Positions 34,456 to 45,447 of a DNA stretch of 64,000 bases are shown here, one piece after another (position 1 is the first letter of the stretch; each line of letters opens with the position of its first letter). The DNA lies in assembly GCA_009809945.1 (NCBI GenBank), contig WTPW01000320.1, forward strand, positions 35,444 through 99,443. Direction: 5' to 3'. Origin of the DNA: Gigaspora margarita (Eukaryota; Glomeromycota; Glomeromycetes; Diversisporales; Gigasporaceae). The notes under the pieces are model-generated. The model did not search any database and was not told the DNA's origin. It saw nothing but the letters and a program-made list of their open reading frames with translations. Both the position numbers and the translations under genes were made by a program.

Positions 34456-34488
34456 TATTATTATTGTTATTATTATTATTATTATTAA
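34456..34488. repeat. ATT microsatellite
   Basis: About ten ATT units with one interruption. Confidence 0.95.
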
Positions 34489-34829
34489 TCGATCGAATTT
34501 TTCACTGTTACGTGTGTGTGTTTTTTTATTGATTATGCGATTTTTTTTATTAAATTTATAAAGCATTTTATATATAAATATAACTGTAATTTACGCAAAT
34601 TTATTTTTTTTAAATTTCTTTACATCAATTTTTATTTATGTTAAAATGCACTTTTCGATTTAATTAATATTATTAATGGTCGTATAATTTTCATCAATTG
34701 GTTATATAATTATATCTTTTTAATTTTATTATAGGCACTACATTATAGTAATCGAGTAAAAAGCAAAAGAAGAATAGCTAAAAAGTTAAACAAGACTAAT
34801 GAAAGTCAATTACGACTGTAAAGTTAATA

Positions 34830-35480
34830 AAATTGGTGCTTAAGGACTATTGGTTAATGTTAATAAGTGGATTGCTTGGACTAATATTAAAGGAAATGTT
34901 ACTATCTCTAACATCCAAATACCTTAAGGTATTATTACCATCAAATGACCTGTTTATTGCTGTCCTCCTTTTGATCCAACATTATTACCAGCAATTAATA
35001 ACACCTTAAGCGTGGAATTCTTGTAACGGACACATGCCAATTCTTTTACTCCACTAATTCAAATTTCATTTGAGTTTAAATTAAGAATCTTTAATACAAA
35101 GAGCACTTGAAGCACCTTCGGATCTGGCAAGACTACCATCCAGATTAAGATGGCACAATTTCGTATTTACTTGTAGCGCATCAGTTAATTAATTTACCAC
35201 TTCTGATCCAAATAGATTAGATTATAAATCTAAGTATTCAAGACTATCATTTGTGTGAAGTTCATTTACTATGGCTTCAATGACTTCTATTCTTAGCCGG
35301 TTTAACTCAGCATTTTTCGTATGATTTAATTTTAGTCTTGACGAGTTTAACTGCGTATTTGAACATAGTAAGCTTATTTACTGCCCCGCGGAATCTCTGG
35401 GTATGGTCCACAAGAGATCTATATCCATCGATGAAATTGCGTTATTTTCGCAAAGTTTTGTGTGTGTATCGGGAACCATT
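34830..35480 (-). pseudogene. RI-type leucine-rich repeat fragment, decayed
   Basis: Minus-strand pieces show the 28-residue ribonuclease-inhibitor type of LRR. They are NELHTNDSLEYLDL, SNLFGSEVVN, LTDALQVNTKLCHLNLDGSL, NSTLKVLLIAGNNVGSKGGQ and NNTLRYLDVRDSN. The L-x-x-L-x-L-x-x-N spacing is clear. At least four stops or shifts break the frame. The segment before it (LCENNAISSMDIDLLW) may be the start of the same protein. LRR proteins of this type are numerous in these fungi; no catalytic domain is visible nearby. Confidence 0.7.
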
Positions 35481-35499
35481 AATATTTCGTCAATACACA

Positions 35500-36960
35500 T
35501 GTAGGTTTTTGACTTGAAAATGATCCTACGGCACTATAAAATTTTTTTGAGTAAATAGTAAATAAAGATTGTGCAACCCAAACAACCCAAATTTGTAATG
35601 ATGTCCCGTACAAAATTGATGGTAAAATATTTACTCACTATATCGATCATTTCCATTCTATTTTTCGTCGGCAACCCAGTTTTCTGTAGCCTCATATAAA
35701 TCGTTTTGAACGTAACGTATATGGCTAATATAATTATATAATGGTGGGTGGCTAGGTGGTTGAGGGTCAGTTATTCTAAAAAGAATTAATGAAGTTTGCT
35801 CTTCATTATTTAAGGAATATAAACAAAGGACGAATACTACAGAATGGTTTCCGCCACAACAATGGTATAGATAAATTATACCAAATTGAAAATAAAATAC
35901 GCTTGTATATTTCGTTATTATGGTGGTTGTAAGAAATAAATCAACTGGAGAGAGTTATAATTTGAGTGCATTCGCACGATGTAGTATTTATATGGGGTGT
36001 TACACCCATTTGTTTTGATTTCGGACTGATCCGGGATTAATTAAATTTCACGATTTTGTGACTATCGGGTAATCTCGTGATGTGTTGGCCTCGTGTAATT
36101 TTTTTTTTTTACAATTATCTTGATTTTTTTTTAAAACTGAAAAATATCGATCATGTCAAAATTTATATAAGCTAATGAAAACTCATTTTTCAAAAAACTG
36201 CAAAAAAGGGCTGTTTTAACCCAAGGCATGACGATAGTCATGCTAGGTTATTATCGCGAGGATCATCCCATTTGATCTGTGTAACTTGAAATGGTATCTA
36301 AGAATTAAATGATCTGCAGTGCATTTTTTTCTTTCGCTGCCCGACTTGAAAAAAAAAAAAACTATACATGTCATACCACTTCAAAGTATTGAACTTCAAG
36401 AGCAAGGCAGAACAACAATCCTGCAAATCTCACGGGAATATTCGGTCTGATACTTAAAACTACTGCTGAAGTTTTAATCAATTTAAAATGACAAGCCATG
36501 ATCGGAAAAAAAAAAATTTTGCCAGTCATATCATTCAGTAAACCTGTTTTGATATAATTTATGATTTTATCCTTTTTGGAAAAATTGAGTACCCAACCAA
36601 ATTAGTATCGTGATTGTTAAAGCCCACAGTATGAGCAGGTGCATAATAACACGATAGTGTGATGCCTCTAAATAAGTGGGCTTTTACATAGAGAAAAGGC
36701 ACGTTTCTATCGTAAAATTGAATAGTCATAATGATTTCTTTAAGTCCTCACCACCATTAGTTCGTTCTTGTAGAATTGCTTGAAATTCAGTAGTGGATTG
36801 AGCTAAATTGCATTCATTATGATGACAAAACATATCAAACAAACCAAATGAATCTTGCAACGAGAGTATCTCAAAAAAAAAATAAAAAAATAAAAAAATA
36901 AAAAAAAAGAAAGAGGCGAGCATTAGAACTTTATAAAGAACTAGCATTACCCGGTGTAAT
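35500..36960. other. gene-poor stretch
   Basis: At 36025-36090, GATCCGGGATTAATT then ATCGGGTAATCTCGTGATGT shares its right end with the 14138 MITE, so it is likely a single worn end of that family. Bases 36868-36915 are an A-rich TAAAAAAA run. No gene seen. Confidence 0.5.
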
Positions 36961-36974
36961 ATTTGTATTAGTAA

Positions 36975-37146
36975 GGGAAGTGCCGTTTATTACGTAATTT
37001 ATTTTTATTAGAGGGTCATACCTCCTCCCCCCCCTGTGATCGAATTAGCAGCCAATAATAATTCATATATATAATATATAGACGTGATAGACTGCTAACC
37101 CCCCCTCCCCCCCCCTCTTGAAATTACGTAATAAACGGCACTTCCC
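36975..37146. mobile_element. 172-bp Harbinger-type MITE
   Basis: Perfect terminal inverted repeats GGGAAGTGCCGTTTATTACG continuing TAATTT. TAA duplications at 36972-36974 and 37147-37149 fit the 3-bp TWA target of PIF/Harbinger. The interior has two opposite C-rich runs around GACTGCTAAC/GAATTAGCAG. Related, worn ends lie at 45648-45700 and 59555-59715. Confidence 0.9.
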
Positions 37147-37814
37147 TAAGATGTTGAGTCATTAAATGCTTTAATTTATAATAAAATATTTAAAAAATAC
37201 ACTAATTTAATCTGAAATTGCTTATAAATTTTATCATAAATAACTTTAGTATTGTAAAATGATTTTGGTTGTTTCTCATTTATGTTTTATTTATTGATAC
37301 ACATTGAGTGAATAAATGTTTATTTTATGAAAAGCTTGTCAACGAAGTGACAGGGTGTTATTATTGCGAAATCAGATAACTATATTGATCACATATTAAT
37401 TTGTCTTTTTGACCTTTATGGTTTTTTTTGTGTAAGTTCCTTATTGTTGAGACTATGAGTTACTATAATAGGCAAGATTGTTTTCAGGGATATTTAGGGC
37501 CTCCTGTTAGTTGAGAAAATTATCTTTCCTTTCGCTATGGCTCACCATGTAATGAAGGCTGGCACCATCGTCCCGCTCTACCCACCCTTCTCTTGGTGAT
37601 TTATTAACTATCTATATTAATTAACCTAAACACAATACATGAGCTTATGTTGATGATTAGGCACCATGGCTATGGCAGCAGTACAAAGTGTTTATGTTGA
37701 TGATTAGGCTCTGTGGAAACTGGAGTAATACAGCATTGAAGTTTTGTCATTGAGCTGTCATGTGATTTTGGTGCTATTTTTGGAATCGTTTAACTATTTA
37801 TCTTTCGCGGTGGA

Positions 37815-38250
37815 CTTCATCGTTGAACTTTTGTCATCGGACTTTTGTTTGTTGATTTTCTCATTGAACTTTCTCTGATGGGCTTTTGCTAATGTACCTT
37901 TAACGAACTTTTATTAGTAAAATTGCTTGGAAAATTGTTATTGGGAAACTTACGTTGAAGGGCTTTTATTGTGAACTTTCGTTGGAGGATTTCTGTTGTG
38001 AACTTTCATTTGTGACTTTCACAGACCTTTACTGGGAATTTTCTTTGTGGACTTTATTGATAGTTTTGCTGTTGGACTTTACTGGTAGACTTTCGCTATG
38101 GGACCTTTATTGTTAAACATTCATTGGTGGACTTTCTTTGGCGAATTTCTCTTATGGACTTTCGCTAGTGGGCTTTCTTGTCGCTGAATTTTGTTGCTAG
38201 CTTTTCATGTTGCTGGAGTTTCATCTCTGGCCCATTATGTCGCTGGAATT
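37815..38250 (+). repeat. degenerate GGACTTTCRTTG minisatellite in satellite copy A
   Basis: About 20 loose copies of an 18-21-bp unit around GAACTTTCGTTGGTGGACTT. It is found only in copy A, between its head and tail. Confidence 0.75.
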
Positions 38251-38319
38251 TTATCATTTTATATATCTGACTTGCTTACTTCCTTAAACAAAATAAAAGG
38301 ACCTCATTGAAATTAGACT

Positions 38320-39470
38320 ACAGCTATAGTAATAATGCAAGGACTTCATATTGTGTTTAGATACTGCGGCTTTGATAACAGTCAAAGACCTCATGTTGCA
38401 ATTAGGCGCCATGGCTGGCTACAGTATAGTGTAAGGTCCTCAAATTTGATGGTTGAACTCCACGGCTACAATAGCAGTGCAAGAACCTCATGTTATGATT
38501 AGATTCTGCGACTGCAATAGCAGTGCAAAGACCTCATATTGTGATTAGGCTACACAGCTACAGTAGTAGTGCAAGGACTCATATAAATGATTAGATTCCA
38601 CGGCTACGGTAGCAGTGCAAGTACTCAGATTATGTTTTAGGCTCTGTGCTGTGAAGCAGTGCAATAATTTCATTTTGTGGTTAGGCTTCATAGTTACAGT
38701 ATTAATGCAACAGTCTCATATTATGTTTAGGCTCCATGACTGCGATATCAGTGTAAGGACCTCATGTGGCTGTGGTAGCAGTGCAAGGACCTCATATTTG
38801 ATGATTAGGCTCCGCAGCTATAGTAGTAGTGCAAGAATTTTATATTTATGTTTAAGCTCCATGGCTGTGATAGCAGTGCAAGGATCTCATCTTATGTTTA
38901 AGCTCTGCGACTGCGATAATAGCGCAAGGGTCTCTTATTGTAATTAGGCTCCACAGCACAGTAATAGTGCAAGGACCTCATATTAAGATTAGGCTCCGCA
39001 ACTGCATAGCATTGCAAGGACCTTATGTGTGATTAGGCGAAAGCAGTGCAAGGACCTCATATTTGATGTTTAGGCTCCATGGCTACGAGAGCAGTGCAAG
39101 TACCTTATGTTGTAGTTAGGCTCTATGGCTTGCGATAGCAGTGCACGGACCCATATTTGATGTTTAAACTTCACGGCTGCAAGAACAGTACAAGGACCTT
39201 ATGTTGTGGTTAGGCTCCATGGTTACGATAGCAGTGCAAGGACATCATATTGTGATTAGGCCCGAAGCTACAATAGCAGTGCAAGGACCTCATATTTGCT
39301 GCTTAGGCTCCACGACTGCGTTAGCAGTGCAAGGACCTCATATTATGTTTGGCGATAGCAGTGCAAGGAACTTATGTTGCGATTAGGATCCGCGGCTGTG
39401 TGTTAGTAGTGCAAGGACCTCAGTTTGTAGTTAGGTTCCGCGGCAGCAATAGCAGCTTAAGGGCCTATGG
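38320..39470 (+). repeat. minisatellite tail of satellite copy A
   Basis: About 25 units averaging 45 bp, consensus near GGCTCCACGGCTACGATAGC then AGTGCAAGGACCTCATATTG then TGATTA. Units vary by a few substitutions and small indels. They are older-looking than those of copies B and C. Confidence 0.9.
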
Positions 39471-39950
39471 GTAAGTGACACTCAATAGTGGAGTTGCAAT
39501 AAATAAGCACAACTGTGATGATGATCGACAATTTACAAATATTTGAAAATTCTACGTTGAATTGAAAAGCCTGTCAACGAAGTGACAGGGCGATCATTAT
39601 TGCGAGATCGGATGACTTTATAACCGGTCATGTGCAGGTTTTGTTTATGTATCCTTTTATGGCTATTCTTTGATTATTGTTGTAATATTTTGTAACTTGT
39701 ATATACAGGTAATTTTGGATTTGCATATGATTTTGTAATTCATTTTGTTATGATTATTGTTAGATCGATGATAAGGGTAAGGGATTATGGCTATTGCCAA
39801 GTATGGACCGGTGATACGGAAGGAGTATTTAAGGTCAATGATCTCTGTGAAGAAGGTTATCTTTCTTTTCGCTATCGCTCGCCTTGTAGAGGCTGGCTCT
39901 ATNGCCCTCCCTTACCCACCCGAAGTCAAGCAAGTGAAACTGTTGTTATG

Positions 39951-40147
39951 CCAGGCTCCACGGCTGCGTTAGCAGTGCAAGGACCTGATGTTTTTGTTAT
40001 GCCAGGCTTCACAGCTGCGTTAGCAGTGCAAGGACCTGATGTTTTTGTTATGCCAGGCTCCACGGCTGCGTTAGCAGTGCAAGGACCTGATGTTTTTGTC
40101 ATGCCAGGCTCCACGACTGCGTTAGCAGTGCAAGGACCTGATGTTTT
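39951..40147 (+). repeat. 51-bp minisatellite in satellite copy B
   Basis: Four nearly identical 51-bp units (CCAGGCTCCACGGCTGCGTT, AGCAGTGCAAGGACCTGATG, TTTTTGTTATG). Because 51 is a multiple of three, all frames stay open through them, which explains the long apparent open frame at 39750-40259. Confidence 0.95.
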
Positions 40148-40999
40148 GTTTGCTTACGCGGCTGCAAGTGGCAGTAAAAGGACCTGTTTTGTACCTGGCT
40201 CCACGGCTGCAAGTGGCAGTGCAAAGACCAGAGGTAGTTGGATCCACGACTGCAAATAGCAGTGCAAGGACCAGTTGTTGTATTTGGCTCCACAGCTACA
40301 AGTAGCAGTGCAAGGACCAGTTGTTGTATTTGGCTCCATGGCTGCAAGTGGTAGCGCAAGGACCAGTATAATGAAAAGCCTGTCAACGAAGTGACAGGGC
40401 GATCATTATTGCGAGATCAGATGACTTTATGACTGATCATGTACAGGTTTTGTTATGTATCCTTTTATGATTATTCTTTGATTATTGTCGTGAGATTTTG
40501 TAATTGTTTTTACAGTATGGACCAGTGATACGGGAGGTGTATTTAAGGCCAAGAATCTCTGTCTTTTCGCTATCGCTCGCCTGGCTCTATCACCCTCCCT
40601 TACCCACCCGAATTCAAGCAAGCAGTGTTGTTTCTTATGTTATATCAGGCTACACGGCTGCATTAGCAATGCAAGGACCTGTAGTATGTATACCTGGCTC
40701 CATGGCTGCAAGTGGCAGTGCAAGGACCAGAGGTAGTTGGCTCCACGGCTGCAAGTGGCAGTGCAAGGACCTGTTGTATACCTGGCTCCACGGCTGCAAG
40801 TGGCAGTGCAAGGACCAGAGGTAGTTGAATCCGCGGCTGCAAGTGGCAGTGCAAGGACCTGTTGTTGTATTTGGCTTCACAGCTGCAAGTGACAGTGCAA
40901 GGACCAGTTGTTGTATTNGCTCCTCGGNTGCAAGTGGCAGTGCAAGNACCATAGAATGAACCTCGCTCATACCGGCAGAAACACGTTACCGATTCTCTT

Positions 41000-41370
41000 T
41001 TCAGCTATGAGAAGATTCGACGGTTTTCCCTCTATATGAAGGCATCATAGGTGTCCATTTCGTTTGTTGTTGTGATGAATGCATGTCGCTATGGTGAAAA
41101 TGTGATTATGTTTATTAGAGCCAATAAGGGTAGCAGCCCTTATCCCATATGTTTTTCAGATTTGTAAATAAAGACGGTCAGTTGGTTTGAATAAAGTCAA
41201 CTGATCGAGCAATAATAATTTCTGATTGGTCGATAGCGTACGTTTGTGCTTTAATATAATAATATAAAAGATCATTAATTTCAGATTTTTTATAGGCCGT
41301 ATATTTAAATATTAGATTAAATTTACATTTTTTAGCATAATTATCCAACAAAAGTGCATATAATTTTTTT
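41000..41370. other. stretch after the satellite
   Basis: Sequence of moderate GC, then a hairpin ATAAGGG-TAGCAG-CCCTTAT at 41128-41150 and an AATAAAG at 41168-41174. If the satellite is transcribed to the right, this could be where the transcript ends; that is speculation. Confidence 0.3.
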
Positions 41371-41374
41371 TTAA

Positions 41375-41556
41375 TTTGAAGCTTTCAACTAGCTCTACAT
41401 GATAATAGAGCTATTTTTTTAAATAAATTTTTTAAAAAATTTCGTAAAAATTCATTAATTATTTAATATTTAATATTTATATAATAATTGAATGATTTTA
41501 TAAACTATTTAAAAAAATAGCTCTATTACCACGTAGAGCTAGCTGAGAGCTTCAAG
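41375..41556. mobile_element. 182-bp MITE flanked by TTAA
   Basis: Inverted arms of about 50 bp: TTTGAAGCTTTCAACTAGCT against CTTGAAGCTCTCAGCTAGCT, both continuing to AATAGAGCTATTTTTTTAAA. TTAA lies at 41371-41374 and 41557-41560. A TTAA target is used by piggyBac-type elements, but the terminal bases are not the usual CCC. Confidence 0.75.
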
Positions 41557-42086
41557 TTAAACAAAAATACATACACTTTCGTTAAATATTTGTAGCAATA
41601 AATGTAAATTTAGTTTTATAATTATTTTATAATCACAGTATAAAAAATTGGTTAGCGATAATATCGAAATATAACAATTAATATGTATGATTTTATTAGT
41701 TGAGGTAACACCTAGTGAAACATGCATAATCGAAAGACCAACGCATATAACCAAATCTAAAATAGTCCTAGACCGAAGAGTCCAGGTTTCAAAATGGTGA
41801 GATTAAGTAGCAAATTAGAGGGAGGATTGCAGAAAAAGAATTATTAGTTTGGCGATGAGTCTAAAATAGATAGATAAAAAGAAGCTCACTTAAAACAATC
41901 GATAATGGGAACGTAGTGGAAGAAAACTGGTAGAAGCTCTAGAATATCATAATTGGTTAGTAGTTTGAAAATGAATTAATGAATTTACGTAACAACAAAA
42001 TATTAATGAAAATACTTATCTGTGCAAACTAAAAAAAAGTAACGCTCGCCAGATCATTGCACACTTCGATAACACTTCAATGTGGA

Positions 42087-42480
42087 CTAGGGTTGGTAAA
42101 GGTTCTAGGTTCGGAACCTAAAACCTAGTTTTTGGAACCTAGGTTTTAAAAACCAGGTTCCAATTTTGGAACCTAGGTTTTTGGGTTTATGATAGGTTTT
42201 TAGGTTCATGGTAGGTTTTTAGGTTCTTAGGTTCTTAGGTTTGTTTTTGAAATCATTTAATATAATAAATATAATAACATGATAAATAAAAGATGACTAA
42301 CTAAAGAGCCAATTAATAACTTATTGCATTTTAAAAGAACCAGGTTCAGGAACCAGGTCTGGGAACCAGGTTTTGGAGCCAGGTTTTGAAACTTTTTAAA
42401 ATCCAGGTTCTTAGGTTTTTGAAATGGAACATAAAGGTTCCAAACCAAAAACCAAACCTAAACCAACCTAACCATCCCTA
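42087..42480. repeat. GGTTCC-rich inverted-repeat block, left
   Basis: Dense copies of TTTTAGGTTC and CCAGGTTCCAGAACC type words. It begins TAGGGTTGG and ends AACCTAACCATCCCTA, the same right end found at 46014-46029. It is either a 394-bp MITE or a rearranged left end of the larger element. Confidence 0.8.
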
Positions 42481-42499
42481 ATCCTGACTCCCCCCCTGC

Positions 42500-44010
42500 G
42501 ATAGGACTATTGACCAATCAAATTTTATAATTTTTAAAAAAAAACTCAAAAACGTCTTTGACCTGAAAATAAGCTACCCCACAATCAACAAATGTCGCTA
42601 CATAGTAAAGTCTAAATTTTCTAAGCAAATCGATTAAAATCGCTTAAGTAAACTTATTCAGAAGGTCAAAATACACGTACCATAAAATTTTCATAAATAT
42701 TAGAGAATATTTTCTAATTGATTTTTGATTTTTACGTTCGACGGAAAAATTAAAATTTATTAAAAAAATATATTCGACGAATGTAAAAATTAAAAGTTAA
42801 ATAATAAAAATTCTTCAATTTACCAGTACGATCACATGAAATGTGGAGGGATGGTTCCGTTCAACTTTTTGGTGGCCTATATTTTTTCCTGATTTAGAAG
42901 GTATTATGGTTATCTCCTTTTTTTCCTTTTATGGTATATTTCAAGATGATGATAATATACTTTTTTATATCGCTTATGCTTATTCTTTAAAAAAATCCTA
43001 TTTAAGTAGGAGTAATAATTTCGTTTGTTCATTTTTGGAAAGAATTATATGATTTTCAATTTTAATACGTATGATGATCATTGTCACTTGTCATTTAAAG
43101 TAAGGACGTTTCAAATGTTGATCATTATTGCGACATTTTTTATCATCTTTAATAGGTAATTATTACGACATTCTCAAACATGCATATGATTGTTAAATCT
43201 ATAATTTCCTGACTAATATCGTAACGTAACATCTCTACTAGTAAAATTTAAAAAATGTAGCCTTTAAAATGATTTTGATTGGTAATATCTACTAATTTCT
43301 TATGTACTTTAAGTGTATATAATTGGCGCTGTTTAATAATAATGAGAATAAAAAAAAATTCCAAAGACCGTGAGAAAGTTAAAGTAAGATGACGATCTGT
43401 AATTATTACATGTTAATGTCATAATAAATTCGTCATTTATATTGTAAATTAATAATCAGTTGCCATCTATTATGTATTTTTTTTTAAAAAAATCGACTTT
43501 TCATCATTACGCGCATTTTCCAACTTTGAAATTTAAAAAATACACTTCCGTTCGTTATGCGCACATTATAACATTGAAATTAGATTAACTGAGATATGGA
43601 TAACGTTAATAACATGCGTTAGTGAGTCACATACTGAATGATAAGGTTTTTAACAGTAATTCATGATAGAAACTATAATAATTTCAACGCGAACTCAACC
43701 CTGACCATATTGTGATTATAGAATAACAAGTAAGTTCTGCACGAATATTTATTACAGTAATTCTTGATTAAAGCCACACATAATTTCGATACAAACTCAA
43801 CTTTAAAAGGTATTATCTGTCAGGTAAGTTTGTAACAGAATTTTTTATAATAATTCATGATAGAAATTATGATAACATTTAATACAAACTAATTCACCTT
43901 TTCGCCATTATGAAATAAACCAAGATGGCCTATTCCATAATTACATGCTGCATTAGGGATCGAAATATTCTATGTAAGTCAAAACTATATGTGTTATCAT
44001 TAGAAAATTC
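42500..44010. other. AT-rich stretch inside the composite region
   Basis: A 69-codon plus frame (42843-43052) is rich in Phe and Ser and unrecognised. From 43650 to 43890, words like ACAGTAATTCATGATAGAAA recur three times (43655, 43758, 43852), a diverged repeat of about 100 bp. Confidence 0.4.
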
Positions 44011-44016
44011 TAATAT

Positions 44017-44434
44017 GTCCTGATCAAATAATCAATGTATTTTTATATATAAAAAATTTGGTCGCATTTCTTTAGATGCACAGCTTGCTCTTTTTTTTTC
44101 TCTCAAATACTTCAATACGAGTAGATTCACCTTCCCTATGACTACGAATTACAGAATTTTTTTTACATTACATATGGAAATTCTTCTTTTTATTGAAAGA
44201 TATTTTAAGTATATCTTTATTTGGGTGACCCAAATAAAGATATACTTAACAATAAAAAAAAAAATTTATCATATGCAATGTAAAAAAAATTCTGTAGCTT
44301 CGTAGTCATAGGGAAGGTGAATCTATTCGTATTGAAGTATTTGAGAGAAAAAAAAAGAGCAACCTGTGCATCTGAAGAAATGCGACCAAATTTTATATAG
44401 AAAAATGCATTGATTTTTTGATCAGGGCATAATC
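44017..44434. repeat. 418-bp foldback, arms over 200 bp
   Basis: The left arm 44017-44226 and right arm 44228-44434 are reverse complements at roughly 90 percent by eye, meeting at TTGGGT-G-ACCC. Matched landmarks are TCCTGATCAAATAATCAATG, TTGGTCGCATTTCTT, GATTCACCTTCCCTATGACT and AAATAAAGATATACTTAA. There is essentially no loop. A transcript through it would form a long double-stranded hairpin. No coding frame. Confidence 0.95.
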
Positions 44435-44639
44435 ACTTAAAAATCTGTCATTATTTTCGCTCGGATTTCATATTAAACACTTTCTTTATTAGACATTATG
44501 GAGATATATAGTGGGAGTAGTGCTCCACTTTATCACTTTCTCTTCTGTTATTGCATATTGTGCTCATAACAACTTTATGTACACATGAATATACTCACGT
44601 TATAAAGCATAATTGAAGATCGCCAACCTAAAATGTTGC

Positions 44640-44985
44640 GCATTCTAATTTGCAACCAATTTTTATGACAGCGAGTTCGAGCCGTGCAGCGTCTTCAACT
44701 CATATATATGAACTCAATTTTTTTTTTTTTTTTGTAACATCAATGTTTATAACAGCCAATTCGAGCTCACGCTATGGTGCGCGCCTTCAGCTCATTACAC
44801 ATGATATCAATCTTTATATAGCGGCGCATTCAAAACCTTACACATGACAATATCAACTTTTATAAGTGTAGCGAGTTTGACCTCAAGTTATGTGTGGCGC
44901 ATTCAACTCGGACACACTACGTCAATATAATAACGAGTTCATTCCCAAGCTATGGAGTGACGCATTAAATCATTACGCATAACAG
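44640..44985. repeat. degenerate tandem repeat of about 70 bp, about 5 units
   Basis: Each unit has TCAATNTTTATAACAG, then CGAGTTCGAGCTCACGCTAT, then GGYGCGCATTCAACTCATTA and CACATGA. Units differ widely. Open frames here (for example 44650-44847) follow the repeat. Confidence 0.7.
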
Positions 44986-45397
44986 GGCGCAAGGTGCAAT
45001 GAATGAGAGAGGGCGGAAGGAATGGGAGCCGAATTATAATCGGGCATCGAAGAGAACAAGTAACAAGACAAGCGAGGTAAGAAAGCACCAAGATTCACCA
45101 TTTACTCCCACATGTATCTTTATAATTTCTGCCGCATGCATACATATCTATCACATGCATATCTATAATCATATGCTATTACTTTTCATATAAGCCGCAA
45201 TTTCAAATAAGGTTATCCGCGCGATAATAACCCTAACTTGACTATCGTCAACGCATAGGGTTATATTAGAATTTTCTATGATACCACATATAGTTTTGAT
45301 TTACATAGTGAGCATGAGCTTGAACTTGTTGCGAGCACCCGACCTTGCGCGGCATCATGCGATACACAGCTATCCCTTATACTTTTAAAGTTTACAT

Positions 45398-45447
45398 GTC
45401 ACACGTGATCGTACTGGTCCTGCGCGGCACGCATGTCGCGCAGCTAA
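45398..45447. repeat. inverted copy of the 23895 GC-rich repeat
   Basis: CACACGTGATCGTACTGGTC then CTGCGCGGCACGCATGTCGC then GCAGCTA. A shorter GCGCGGCATCATGCGAT lies at 45338-45354 and CGCGCAGCTACATT at 25170. Confidence 0.65.

Larger units (their letters stand above)
37328..40970 (+). repeat. three-copy higher-order satellite
   Basis: The unit has a unique head and a minisatellite tail. Heads start TGAAAAGCYTGTCAACGAAG at 37328, 39563 and 40372. Each continues with TTATTGCGA, then TATCTTTC-TTTTCGCTATCGCTCGCC or its variants, then a CCC(T)TACCCACCC box. Tails are tandem units around GGCTCCACGGCTGC, CAGTGCAAGGACC; I count about 25 in copy A, 9 in B and 7 in C. Copy A is 2.2 kb, B 0.8 kb and C 0.6 kb. 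Four bases are ambiguous (39903, 40918, 40928, 40947), as expected where assemblers meet repeats. I recognise no known element in it. Open frames occur on both strands because unit lengths in copy B are 51 bp. Confidence 0.9.

Noticed and set aside
37328-37348. Helitron 3' hairpin at the satellite head
   Set aside because: There is a short stem-loop, but no CTRR end at the right distance, no TC start and no insertion between A and T.
38615-40970. Many open frames on both strands in the satellite, including one of 169 codons
   Set aside because: They exist because repeat units, 51 bp in copy B, keep all frames open; they do not continue between satellite copies and include ambiguous bases.
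44650-45193. Two open frames of about 65 codons
   Set aside because: The first lies in a degenerate tandem repeat; the second has no family resemblance and only chance length.
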